Positions 1 through 6,680 of a stretch of 58,101 bases of DNA are shown one piece after another. Within the stretch, counting starts at the first letter, position 1. Each line of letters opens with the position of its first letter. Origin of the DNA: Candidatus Ryanbacteria bacterium RIFCSPHIGHO2_02_FULL_45_17b (GTDB taxonomy: Bacteria; Patescibacteriota; Minisyncoccia; Ryanbacterales; 2-02-FULL-48-12); the NCBI GenBank assembly GCA_001819815.1, contig MHNO01000014.1:13779-71879 (forward strand). The letters run 5' to 3'. The notes beneath the pieces were generated by a model. It was given only the letters and a program-made list of their open reading frames with translations, searched no databases and was not told the DNA's origin. A program made the translations under genes and the position numbers.

Positions 1-723
1 GGGCAGGCCGAGTATTTTGGCTACTTTGTCGAACGCCTCTCCGGCCGCGTCATCCCGCGTCTCGCCGACTACTTTATAATGAAATGGTTTTTGCACGAGT
101 ACGAGCTCGGTATGCCCACCCGAAACTAGCAATGCAATGGCAGGGTAGCGTATAAGCTCAAGGCTATAGGCTATAGGCGGTAGAGGTTTTTTATTTTTTA
201 TTTTTGCATGTAAGAGAGCGACGGCCACATGTCCTTCCATGTGGTTGATGCCGACGAGCGGTTTTGCCCATATATAACTCAAGGCACGCGCAAAATTTAC
301 GCCCACCCAAAGCGCGGGTTCGAGCCCGGGGCCTTGCGTAACGGCGATAGCGTCGATATTGGGAGTAGAAAGTGGTGCTATGTTTTTTTTGAATTGTTCG
401 AGAAGTTCGGGCTCGCGTTCCAAGATTGAATTAAGAACGACGCCCGATTTTTTCCTTGCCTCTTGCCTCTTGTTTCTAGATGCTAAAAAATCTGCTTCTC
501 CTAATGCTTGGAGTAAAACGGGCACCAGATTTTTCTGATGTTCCCGCTTGGCGATATTGGGTACCACCCCGCCCCAAGCCGCGTGAATGGCAACTTGGGA
601 TGAGACGATACTTGATCGCACCAAAAACTGGGGGTGTTTTTTGTCATCTCCGCCGTCGATGATGGCGATAGCCGTCTCATCACACGAAGTTTCGATAGCA
701 AGAATGCGCATAATTTTGTTCAT
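1..723 (-). CDS. tsaD: TsaD, tRNA N6-adenosine threonylcarbamoyltransferase, 3' end outside window
   Basis: Transfers the threonylcarbamoyl group to A37 of ANN-decoding tRNAs (t6A), using the intermediate made by TsaC, for which a homologue lies at 48.6 kb. The frame is open from an ATG at 723 to the left edge (241 residues of about 340). Seen: ILAIETSCDET near the N terminus, the iron-binding HMEGH at residues 161-165, and SGGHTEL at 201-207. The start could also be the second Met (711), which fits the family better. Two stretches, about residues 80-97 and 172-188, are low-complexity, come from repeat-like DNA and lie between conserved blocks, so they look like in-frame insertions. The C-terminal part is not in the window. 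Confidence 0.95.
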   Translation of the reverse strand, partial: MNKIMRILAIETSCDETAIAIIDGGDDKKHPQFLVRSSIVSSQVAIHAAWGGVVPNIAKREHQKNLVPVLLQALGEADFLASRNKRQEARKKSGVVLNSILEREPELLEQFKKNIAPLSTPNIDAIAVTQGPGLEPALWVGVNFARALSYIWAKPLVGINHMEGHVAVALLHAKIKNKKPLPPIAYSLELIRYPAIALLVSGGHTELVLVQKPFHYKVVGETRDDAAGEAFDKVAKILGLP

Positions 724-752
724 TGACGGCAATTTTGTAATGATAGTATGAT
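723..752 (+). promoter_or_regulatory. Predicted promoter of the secreted coiled-coil gene
   Basis: TTGACG at 723-728 and TATGAT at 747-752, spacer 18. The -35 box overlaps the tsaD start codon on the other strand, so the two genes diverge from this point. Confidence 0.45.
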
Positions 753-811
753 GTATTATATAGTTCCTTATGAAGGTCGTATATCATAATACTAACCTAA
801 TTACTATACCC

Positions 812-1537
812 ATGAAGAAATTTTTATTTTTACACGCAACAAATATGTTTATTTTATTGGTAAGTATGGGGGCTGGTATTACGTTTGCGCAGGATGTTCC
901 GTTACCCAATGAAGGACGATTGCGGATGGAAGAACGCATGGAGGCGCGTGAAGAGCGCATGGAAAATCGCGGAGATGACGGTGATGTTCGCATGATGAAG
1001 CAACGCGAGGATATGGAAGAGCGGTATCAAGAAATGCGCGCGCGCTTTGAGGATCGTCGTAGCGCGGTACTCATCCGCAAGGAAGAGGCGCGTGAGTCCA
1101 TGAAAGTAAGACACAATGAATTATCCCAAGAATGGCAAAATCGCCATGCGAATCTTTCCGATAAACGCAAAGAGAATATCAAGAATCATGTTGAACGCAT
1201 GCTGCAGCGGATGGAGCAAGCCATAGAACGGCTGGGAAGCATGGCAGATAAGATTGAAGATAGGATTTCTCGCCTAGAGAAAGACGGCGCTGATGTAACA
1301 GCATTGAGATCGCTTCTCCAAGAGGCGCGTTCCGCCATTGTCGAGGCGGACAGCGCGCTGGGTACAGCTAGCGTGGAATTGCGCGCGGCGTCTGATAGTG
1401 ATAATCCTGCGGATGCGTTTGGTAAGGCGCGCGCAATGCTGGAAGATGTAAAGGCGGCTCTGCGTGAAGCACACGTTGCTCTTGTGGAAATTGTTGTTGA
1501 GATAAAAAAAGGGCAATTGGTTCCGGATAACGAATAA
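812..1537 (+). CDS. Secreted charged coiled-coil protein, function unknown
   Basis: No family recognised. The chosen start (812) gives a typical signal peptide: MKK, a hydrophobic stretch to about residue 25, then a probable cleavage site near TFAQ. An upstream in-frame ATG at 770 would place 14 polar residues before it and is less likely. The mature part is almost entirely helical and rich in Glu, Arg, Lys and Met, with long coiled-coil-like runs (about residues 30-150), then an Ala-rich helical segment. It probably acts outside the membrane as a structural or binding protein. A small membrane-anchored gene follows 7 bp downstream, suggesting one operon. Confidence 0.75.
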   Translation: MKKFLFLHATNMFILLVSMGAGITFAQDVPLPNEGRLRMEERMEAREERMENRGDDGDVRMMKQREDMEERYQEMRARFEDRRSAVLIRKEEARESMKVRHNELSQEWQNRHANLSDKRKENIKNHVERMLQRMEQAIERLGSMADKIEDRISRLEKDGADVTALRSLLQEARSAIVEADSALGTASVELRAASDSDNPADAFGKARAMLEDVKAALREAHVALVEIVVEIKKGQLVPDNE

Positions 1538-1544
1538 TATTCTT

Positions 1545-1778
1545 ATGATAAACAAAAATTTTCTCATCTTTATCGTAGTTGCGCTCCTTATGTTGGGCGT
1601 CGTGTATTACTATTCAACGTTGTCAGAAAATGAACAAACCGGAAGTGAACCATTGAGTGATGATGCGTCTGTAGGCGTGTTGGAACAAGAGCTTGTCGAT
1701 ACGGATTTAGATAACTTGGATCAAGAATTTGCCGATATTGAAATGGAATTAGAAGCTTCAATTTCAGAGGCGCGATAA
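1545..1778 (+). CDS. Small single-pass membrane protein, acidic tail
   Basis: 77 residues, no family recognised. Residues 4-24 form one hydrophobic segment and the rest is strongly acidic (many Asp and Glu), probably outside. It starts 7 bp after the secreted coiled-coil gene and is followed by an intrinsic terminator, so the two are most likely a two-gene operon. The acidic tail could pair with the basic stretches of the upstream product; that is inference from charge only. Confidence 0.65.
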   Translation: MINKNFLIFIVVALLMLGVVYYYSTLSENEQTGSEPLSDDASVGVLEQELVDTDLDNLDQEFADIEMELEASISEAR

Positions 1779-1796
1779 TAGGAAGCAGTTACGAAC

Positions 1797-1832
1797 AAAA
1801 CTCCCCTTCTTGTGCTGAAGGGGAGTTTTTTG
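1797..1832 (+). terminator. Intrinsic terminator
   Basis: Arms aactccccttc and gaaggggagtt with a short loop, followed by a T run. It ends the two-gene operon 812-1778. Confidence 0.85.
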
Positions 1833-1846
1833 GCGGCAAATTCTTT

Positions 1847-2044
1847 TACGAAACACATGTATTCCTCTCATCTGATGACCTCCCATCAATTTGCATACAC
1901 AAGTACAATATAACGTCTTGCGATGACCCAATATTGAATTCTTTATTATTATTTTTCATATTTTGGTCATCGCAAGACGTTACACATCTTGTTCAACTCA
2001 TTATCAATTCGCGTGGCGGTCATCGGATGAGGGTGTGTTTCGTA
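1847..2044. repeat. Nested inverted-repeat element, copy 1
   Basis: Fills most of the gene-free stretch 1779-2125. Outer arms: tacgaaacaca (1847) with tgtgtttcgta (2034), and ctcatctgatgacc (1867-1880) with ggtcatcggatgag (2018-2031). Inner hairpin: taacgtcttgcgatgacc (1911-1928) with its exact complement at 1965-1982, around a 36-nt AT-rich loop containing GAATTC. Full copy 2 is at 9.84 kb and a core-only copy at 49.33 kb. The outer part has the same orientation as copy 2, but the inner loop is reversed. No coding potential. Confidence 0.85.
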
Positions 2045-2065
2045 ATTCAAAGTTAATTCGATAAA

Positions 2066-2107
2066 TATAAAAAATGAGCCCCCAGTGGTTGTTACTACGA
2101 GGGGCTC
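2066..2107 (-). terminator. Intrinsic terminator of the 2126-2617 gene
   Basis: On the minus strand GAGCCCC (2107-2101) pairs with GGGGCTC (2082-2076) and is followed by an A/T tract with a T run. Confidence 0.75.
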
Positions 2108-2125
2108 GGTTGGTGGCTCATCGCT

Positions 2126-2617
2126 CTAACTTGCGACGCGCTTGTAGACGAAGAAGGGCATGAGCTTGAGGATGTTTTCTTGTTTGTCCCATGCTTTGCG
2201 AGATCGAACTCGCTCTTGCGCGGAGTCGGGACAGAACCAAGAATCCTCCGGATACTGCTCGATTTCCTTACAGACATAAATTTCAACCCGCGCTCCGGCT
2301 TCGCGAACGGCTTGATGAATGTCTCGCAGAGCGCGCCAGAGGTGCGGCTTGGCGGCCACGATCCACAATTCAGTGAGTCCGAGTCGTATCGCCCACCGGA
2401 CGGCTCCTCGCGCGATGCGCAGAGTCGGCGGCGGGCTGCCGGGCTCTTCCTCGGTGTGCTCCACCGGAATACCATCCTCGACACGGATGTCGAGCTGGGT
2501 GTAGATACTGCCATTCAATTCTCGCGCCTTCTTCGATGCAATTTCGGCGATATGTTGGTTGGCCAAAATCGTTTCCGGTATTCCGAAAGCAAATGCGACA
2601 ACACCTGCGGTTTTCAA
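2126..2617 (-). CDS. Hypothetical protein, TTG start
   Basis: 163 residues, family not recognised. The start is TTG at 2617, supported by a perfect AGGAGGT six bases upstream; no ATG fits. A possible promoter further upstream has TTTACA and TATACT, but with a 15-bp spacer. The protein is soluble, mixed alpha/beta, with a VEDGIPVE segment, and with WIVAAKPHLWRALRDIHQAV near residue 90, which reads like a strand-helix unit of a Rossmann-like fold. This is only an impression. It stands alone, with its own terminator, and its GC content is higher than that of its neighbours. Confidence 0.7.
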   Translation of the reverse strand: MKTAGVVAFAFGIPETILANQHIAEIASKKARELNGSIYTQLDIRVEDGIPVEHTEEEPGSPPPTLRIARGAVRWAIRLGLTELWIVAAKPHLWRALRDIHQAVREAGARVEIYVCKEIEQYPEDSWFCPDSAQERVRSRKAWDKQENILKLMPFFVYKRVAS

Positions 2618-2814
2618 GATTTACCTCCTGCGCATGTAGTTAGGAAAGGGCTGATTTCTAAGTACCAAAAGTATAACTTTGTTCTCTATTTGTAAAGAGC
2701 AACATTGAGAGTGAAATGGCTAAAAAGAAATTTACAAGAATTTCTGCAACAAACGAAATGAATATAGTGGATACAGAGCATACCTGACACTATTATCTGT
2801 TGTTGTTATCAATT

Positions 2815-2889
2815 TGGTGCGCGGTATAGGGATCGAACCTATGGCCTTTTGCGTGTCGAGCAAACGCTCTACCACTGAGCTAACCGCGC
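2815..2889 (-). tRNA. tRNA-Val (GAC), CCA encoded, C33
   Basis: Cloverleaf with acceptor GCGCGGT/ACCGCGC, discriminator A and encoded CCA (2817-2815), D stem GCTC/GAGC, T arm with TTCGATC loop. The anticodon stem TTTGC/GCAAA closes the loop TCGACAC, giving anticodon GAC and a C at position 33, where U is nearly universal. Confidence 0.9.
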
Positions 2890-2964
2890 TTGACTTTTTG
2901 CTTCTTATGTAATATAGTGGGGCAAAGATAAAGATTTTGCAATGCACTTTGAAGTTACACGTAA

Positions 2965-3015
2965 GCCTCTCTCTTTTCTGGATGCCCATATGCGGCTTTT
3001 GGAAAAGAGGGAGGC
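2965..3015 (+). promoter_or_regulatory. Leader stem-loop upstream of the 54-residue membrane protein
   Basis: gcctctctcttttc (2965-2978) pairs with gaaaagagggaggc (3002-3015), 13 of 14 positions. Further short pairings (tgcct with aggca near 3030-3050) lie before the ribosome binding site at about 3078. It looks like a structured leader; no known riboswitch class is recognised. Confidence 0.4.
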
Positions 3016-3084
3016 TTGCACATAGCAAGCGAGTGCCTAAGTCGAGAGGCATTATCCATCCCTCTCATAAGACTTTCAGGAGAT

Positions 3085-3249
3085 ATGAAAATTCTCCGTG
3101 TTGTAGGCCTCGCGCTTGCTATAGTATTGCTAAAGTTCATCTTGATGTGGGATGTGTTTCGTTCATTTGAAGGAGCGCTCGTTTCCTTCTTTACCACATT
3201 CTCATCCACAATGGATTTTTTGCAAGCAAGCATTACCACATCGCTCTGA
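3085..3249 (+). CDS. Small membrane protein
   Basis: 54 residues from the ATG at 3085, which has AGGAGAT just upstream. One hydrophobic segment covers residues 4-20 and a second, weaker one about residues 29-46. No family recognised. The stop codon lies inside the stem of the following terminator, so this is a compact single-gene unit with a structured leader. It could act as a small regulatory or stress membrane peptide; nothing in the sequence proves this. Confidence 0.5.
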   Translation: MKILRVVGLALAIVLLKFILMWDVFRSFEGALVSFFTTFSSTMDFLQASITTSL

Positions 3250-3265
3250 TGTGGTAACTTTTTTA
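3233..3265 (+). terminator. Intrinsic terminator
   Basis: ttaccacat (3233-3241) pairs with atgtggtaa (3249-3257), followed by a T run. It overlaps the stop codon of the small membrane protein. Confidence 0.8.
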
Positions 3266-3964
3266 TAAAGTAATGTTGTAGGTCATTGCAATTCCATCAA
3301 TGATACCTTTCACTTTGAAAAACTCTTTTCTCCCATTAACTCTTATATGCATCGTGCCATAAGGAAGAATATTTTTTGGCCGTTTGTGATTACTAGAGCG
3401 ACTAATCACTTTATAAATTCTCAAGCGTTCTCTAGGTATACCAGTTACTTTATGCCAATAAGATAATGATTGTAAAGCAGACAAGTTAGGTTGTATATGT
3501 ATTTCAGCTCGTACTTGCCTTCTTGAAACATGTAATAATCTTTCGAGAAATTGTAAAAATACCAAGAGTATCTGTGGGTCAGAATTCGAAAAACAGAGAT
3601 GTGGATAGCTTCCTCTTTTGTCGGTGAAAACTTTCTGGCCCTCTCCCCAATAAAGTGCAGCGCCAATAAACATTAACTCTCTGTCACTTATTTTTCTAAT
3701 TTTTCCTTGGTATACTTTTCTTGCTACTTCATTTTCATTCTTTATGCCAATAGTTCTTGTTTTGTTAAACTGTTCAAAAAACCTTAAGTTATTGCCTTGT
3801 TTTTGTTTAAGAGTTGTTTCTGCCTTGAGCGGTAACGTAAGATGTTTAAACTATGAGCTTTGTGTGGATTTAGGGACTCCCAGAAGTAAACGTATTTCGC
3901 CATACGTTTTTCCTTGTAGTCTCATTTCAAGTGCTTGTTTGTAGTCATTTCTTATTGCTGGCAT
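3263..3964 (-). pseudogene. HTH plus YWxEG (homing-endonuclease-like) protein, broken by in-frame amber
   Basis: Read from the ATG at 3964 the frame runs to the TAA at 3263 (233 residues) with one interruption, TAG at 3853-3851 (codon 38). The N terminus is a helix-turn-helix of the resolvase/sigma type (LEMRLQGKTYGEIRLLLGVP). The stop falls where relatives, as I remember them, have Trp in a KSTxSxW motif, and TGG to TAG is one base change. The frame then continues cleanly into a C-terminal domain starting IGAALYWGEG, with FSNSDP and RAEIHIQPN blocks that recall the LAGLIDADG-like fold of CPR proteins. Either a recent nonsense mutation or a sequencing error. The intact C-terminal 136 residues could still be made from an internal ATG at 3673. 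Confidence 0.75.
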
Positions 3965-3977
3965 AATAGAACTCAGG

Positions 3978-4049
3978 CGGCCTTACGGGGAGTCGAACCC
4001 CGCTTTCCAGGATGAAAACCTAGCGTCCTAACCGATAGACGATAAGGCC
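3978..4049 (-). tRNA. tRNA-Glu (TTC)
   Basis: Acceptor GGCCTTA/TAAGGCC, discriminator G, anticodon stem CTAGG/CCTGG with loop TTTTCAT (anticodon TTC), T arm GCGGGGTTCGACTCCCCGT. The 3' CCA is not encoded (CCT follows). Confidence 0.95.
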
Positions 4050-4094
4050 AAAATATGTAAATAGAATAACAGGAAATGATAAGATGTTCAATAT

Positions 4095-4754
4095 ATGTAT
4101 CCGGTTATACATGAAGACAACGATGTTCTCGTGATCGATAAGCCGGCGGGAGTGCCGGTCGAAGTTGACGCGCGTTCAGCAGACGACACTATTCTTGATG
4201 AAATAAAGAAAATATATCCGAAGGCGGCACTCGTGCATCGTTTGGATAAAGATACGTCAGGCCTTCTTTTGGTTGCAAAAAATCTTCCTGCCCATGAGTA
4301 TTTTAGCCAGTTATTTAAAGACCGGAAAATTACAAAAACATATATCACGTTAGTAAGCGGCGTTGTTTCAAAAGATGAAGGCGTAGTTTCACTTGCCATC
4401 GCGCGTTCCAAAAAAGATTTTCGAAAGCGTGTTGCAACTCCGCGCGTGGTGGAAGGCGCGCGCGCGGCAGAGACACATTACAACGTTATTAAAAGATATA
4501 AAGAATATACCTTATTGGAAGTACATCCAAAAACAGGCCGCACGCATCAAATTCGTTCACACTTGGCGAGCATCGGGTATCCGGTTGCCTGCGATACACT
4601 CTACGGCGGCAAGAACTACACATGCCCCAAAGGGCTGGGGAGGCAATTTTTGCATGCCTCCGGGCTTGAGTTTGTGGCTAACGATGGCAAGCGTGTTCGC
4701 TTGGAACTTGAGCTTCCAAGTGATCTCAAAAAGGCACTAAGATCTTTATTATAA
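4095..4754 (+). CDS. RluA-family RNA pseudouridine synthase
   Basis: Isomerises uridine to pseudouridine in rRNA or tRNA. The catalytic block VHRLDKDTSGLLLVAKN (about residues 46-62) holds the invariant Asp. The C-terminal GRTHQIRSHLASIGYPVACD and LYGG motifs are also intact. At 219 residues and starting straight at the catalytic domain (VLVIDKPAG), it lacks the N-terminal S4 domain of RluD/RluC, so it resembles the short RluA/TruC type. Which uridine is modified cannot be read from the sequence. No clear ribosome binding site precedes the ATG. Confidence 0.9.
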   Translation: MYPVIHEDNDVLVIDKPAGVPVEVDARSADDTILDEIKKIYPKAALVHRLDKDTSGLLLVAKNLPAHEYFSQLFKDRKITKTYITLVSGVVSKDEGVVSLAIARSKKDFRKRVATPRVVEGARAAETHYNVIKRYKEYTLLEVHPKTGRTHQIRSHLASIGYPVACDTLYGGKNYTCPKGLGRQFLHASGLEFVANDGKRVRLELELPSDLKKALRSLL

Positions 4755-4796
4755 AGTATAAAAACGCTTATAAAATAAGGCTTTTTTCACAAGCTA

Positions 4797-4825
4797 TTGA
4801 CTTTTGTGTATTTTAATGCTAGAAT
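4797..4825 (+). promoter_or_regulatory. Strong sigma-70-type promoter
   Basis: TTGACT at 4797-4802, spacer 17, TAGAAT at 4820-4825 with a TG one base upstream (extended -10). It is one of the best promoter matches in the window and reads into the small gene at 4860 and the stem-loop array. Confidence 0.75.
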
Positions 4826-4859
4826 GTATCCAAGTTTAAAGAAAAGGAGTGGATGTATT

Positions 4860-5030
4860 ATGCAGGAAAAGGAAAAAAAGGCCCCAAAAAAGTCGCTCGA
4901 GGAGCGATTGAAGATGATAGTCTCCTCGCCGGCCCTTGCCCGGCGCTTCGATGTAGACGATCGTGGAATCGTCTACTCAAATGGGGCCACTCGGCTTGAA
5001 GCCGAGCGAACTTATGGTCGGCGTGGTTGA
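4860..5030 (+). CDS. Small hypothetical protein ahead of the stem-loop array
   Basis: 56 residues from the ATG at 4860, which has AAAGGAG about ten bases upstream; an earlier in-frame ATG (4797) lies in the promoter and is rejected. The N terminus is very basic (QEKEKKAPKKS), followed by a helical stretch and the segment DVDDRGIVYSNGATRLEAE. No family recognised. It is the first gene of a transcript expected to run through about 750 bases of structured non-coding sequence to a second tiny gene. Confidence 0.6.
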   Translation: MQEKEKKAPKKSLEERLKMIVSSPALARRFDVDDRGIVYSNGATRLEAERTYGRRG

Positions 5031-5036
5031 TTTTTT

Positions 5037-5749
5037 GGCAGACGAACAAGATTCACAAGTTTCGTCTGCCCCCTCATTAAAGCTTTCCAGAACCCTTTTA
5101 TATATTACATAGGGTAGCTCTCGGAAAGCTTTAATGAGGGATTTTGAAAACATATCGAAGATCGATTTCGGAAAGCATCACTTTACCAATATTATTTTGC
5201 ATGCTTCCCGAAATAGTTCTTTGATCGAAAGGAGGGAAAGAGTATCATGAAGTAGAATTTATGTTTTTTCCAGTCTAAAAGAAAGATTGGAAAAAATAAC
5301 CGCGTTCTTATTTTTATTTTTTGGGAGGTTCTAGCAATCACGGCGTAGCGTATCGACTGGGTACGTGAGGTGAGCGCGATGAACTTCCGGCAAGAATAAG
5401 AGGGGACGGTGTGTAATCCTCTCGGAGAAAAATAAAAACTCCACATATAATCCACCATCGGGGAGAACAAACAAAGATCGTTCTCCCCACCCTTACTAAG
5501 TTCTTGAGAATCTCGAGGCTTTAGTGAGTGGAAAACAAAAAGGAGACGTTTAATTGTCTCCTTTTATGGGAAGGGAGAAAGCGCTTGATGGTGTGCTTTG
5601 CTCATTGTTGGTTAACAAGCAATGAGTCAAGGGAAGTTGAACCCGTTCGGATTTGGATACGCCCAGAAGTGGTCCTTCAATCTGAAATGCTGGATTCTTC
5701 CCAGCCATCCTTCCATCAAAGTTTTTGAGCTATTGAAGATTTTGATGGG
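5037..5749 (+). ncRNA. Non-coding array of about ten stem-loops
   Basis: The stretch 5034-5797 has no convincing gene. Arms seen: 5037-5046/5061-5070; 5071-5088/5123-5140 (18 bp, perfect); 5165-5177/5202-5214; 5264-5276/5284-5296; a branched unit 5311-5437 closed by an 11-bp A/T stem, holding ggaggttc/gaacttcc and gagg/cctc helices; 5460-5468/5480-5488; 5487-5500/5519-5531 (imperfect); 5537-5547/5556-5566; 5601-5607/5620-5626; 5712-5720/5741-5749. Good Shine-Dalgarno sequences inside it lead to a two-codon frame (ATG AAG stop, 5244) or are buried in stems. It matches no RNA class I know (not tmRNA, RNase P, SRP or 6S). It probably belongs to the 4797-5989 transcript. Confidence 0.5.
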
Positions 5750-5797
5750 AGTATAATCCAAAAAAATAAAAAATTCTTTGAAAAGGAGGAAACGAAA

Positions 5798-5947
5798 ATG
5801 GAGACAAAGCCATTTTATTATCCTGAGGAGGAGACTCCTCAAAAAAAGACCTGTCGCAATTGCGATAGGGAGCACTATGGGGAGCAAGAATATTGCTCTA
5901 CGCAGTGCGAAAGGGAATTTTCTCGCTACTTGAAAGGAGGTGAATAG
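5798..5947 (+). CDS. Small zinc-ribbon-like protein
   Basis: 49 residues. The ATG at 5798 follows an AAAGGAGG eight bases upstream. The centre reads CRNCDREHYGEQEYCSTQC, two Cys pairs (CxxC and CxxxC) separated by ten residues, which suggests a single zinc-binding knuckle. The N terminus is acidic and the C terminus basic. It lies at the 3' end of the stem-loop array and is closed by a terminator 12 bases on. Likely a small nucleic-acid or protein-binding regulator, but function unknown. Confidence 0.65.
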   Translation: METKPFYYPEEETPQKKTCRNCDREHYGEQEYCSTQCEREFSRYLKGGE

Positions 5948-5959
5948 CTCACATATGCC

Positions 5960-5989
5960 GAGGAGGCCTAAACAAACCTCCTCTTTTTA
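5960..5989 (+). terminator. Intrinsic terminator of the array transcript
   Basis: gaggagg (5960-5966) pairs with cctcctc (5977-5983), followed by TTTTTA. Confidence 0.85.
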
Positions 5990-6078
5990 TATCGATGTTT
6001 AAGGGATTGTCTTTAAATACCGAGCATGGGTTGAGTTCTTTTGCAAAAAATGGAAAAAGTATTGAAAAGGATGATTTC

Positions 6079-6462
6079 ATGGCTAACATAAAGCCAACTG
6101 AAGCACAAATTTCTTTTTTAAAGAATCGCGGCATTGTATTCCCTCCGACCAAAGGGGCATGCAACCTCTTGATCAGTTATATAAAACAAGGTAATGGCAC
6201 GGTGGGCGACAACGAGAGCGCGAGAATAGCGCTCACTATCTCCTACCAGAAAAAATGGATAGGTAAGACGGTGAGAGCTCTCGCGAGCTTCGCGAAGGGT
6301 GATGATGGTGTGGTGACCTATCTAGGAGCTCGGGATATTCAATCTATACAGATATTACGGGATGCTCAAGAAGGAGATAAATATCACCCGTTTTGGGCGA
6401 ACGTGAAATTCTCTAACAACAAGAGTCAGATGCTAAGTCTTAGTAATTTGGAATTGGAGTGA
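6079..6462 (+). CDS. Hypothetical protein with PTExQIxFLKxRGI motif
   Basis: 127 residues from the ATG at 6079, chosen because AAAAGGAT precedes it and the conserved-looking part begins there; an upstream ATG at 5995 would start directly after a terminator. The N terminus (PTEAQISFLKNRGI, then KGACNLLISYI) resembles a small helical module found at the ends of various helicases and phage proteins. The remainder (KKWIGKTVRAL, VVTYLGARD, HPFWANVKF) is unrecognised. Soluble, no signal peptide. It shares a bidirectional terminator with the minus-strand genes that follow. Confidence 0.65.
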   Translation: MANIKPTEAQISFLKNRGIVFPPTKGACNLLISYIKQGNGTVGDNESARIALTISYQKKWIGKTVRALASFAKGDDGVVTYLGARDIQSIQILRDAQEGDKYHPFWANVKFSNNKSQMLSLSNLELE

Positions 6463-6469
6463 AAAAGAA

Positions 6470-6496
6470 AAAAGGCTTGCGAATACGCAGGCCTTT
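6470..6496. terminator. Bidirectional terminator between convergent genes
   Basis: aaaggcttgcg (6471-6481) pairs with cgcaggccttt (6486-6496) around a four-base loop. The minus strand has the better T run (6470-6461); the plus strand has a weaker one. Confidence 0.7.
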
Positions 6497-6497
6497 G

Positions 6498-6680
6498 TTA
6501 TTTGGTTGGGTGTTCCTTTTCACCATCTTCATTTTCATCAGGCGATGGAATGGGCTGTACCATCGGATCAGTATAAATGGCATCGAAAGACTCAAGCTCG
6601 ATTCCAAGCAATTTCTCAGCGAGCGCGGTTTCTCTCGCTCTTTCTTCAGGAGTTTTGTCTTTATTTTCCCTGAGGGACAT
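6498..6680 (-). CDS. Small acidic hypothetical protein
   Basis: 60 residues, no family recognised. Its ATG lies inside the end of the upstream gene (20-bp overlap) and has AAGGTGA about five bases before it, so it is translationally coupled to that gene. Highly charged with an acidic, Pro-rich tail (about residues 42-60) and no membrane segment. Probably a partner of the larger protein made just before it. Confidence 0.55.
   Translation of the reverse strand: MSLRENKDKTPEERARETALAEKLLGIELESFDAIYTDPMVQPIPSPDENEDGEKEHPTK

Noticed and set aside
2180..2695. 171-codon plus-strand frame opposite the 2126-2617 gene
   Set aside because: No ribosome binding site; the minus strand has a perfect one and its own terminator. 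The plus frame is a GC-rich shadow.
5311..5437. tmRNA, RNase P RNA or SRP RNA in the branched structure
   Set aside because: No tag frame, no alanine-tRNA-like ends, no P4-type or SRP core motifs.
5573..5632. Short frame starting MGREKALDG within the stem-loop array
   Set aside because: Only 19 codons, its ribosome binding site is buried in a hairpin, and the product shows no recognisable feature.
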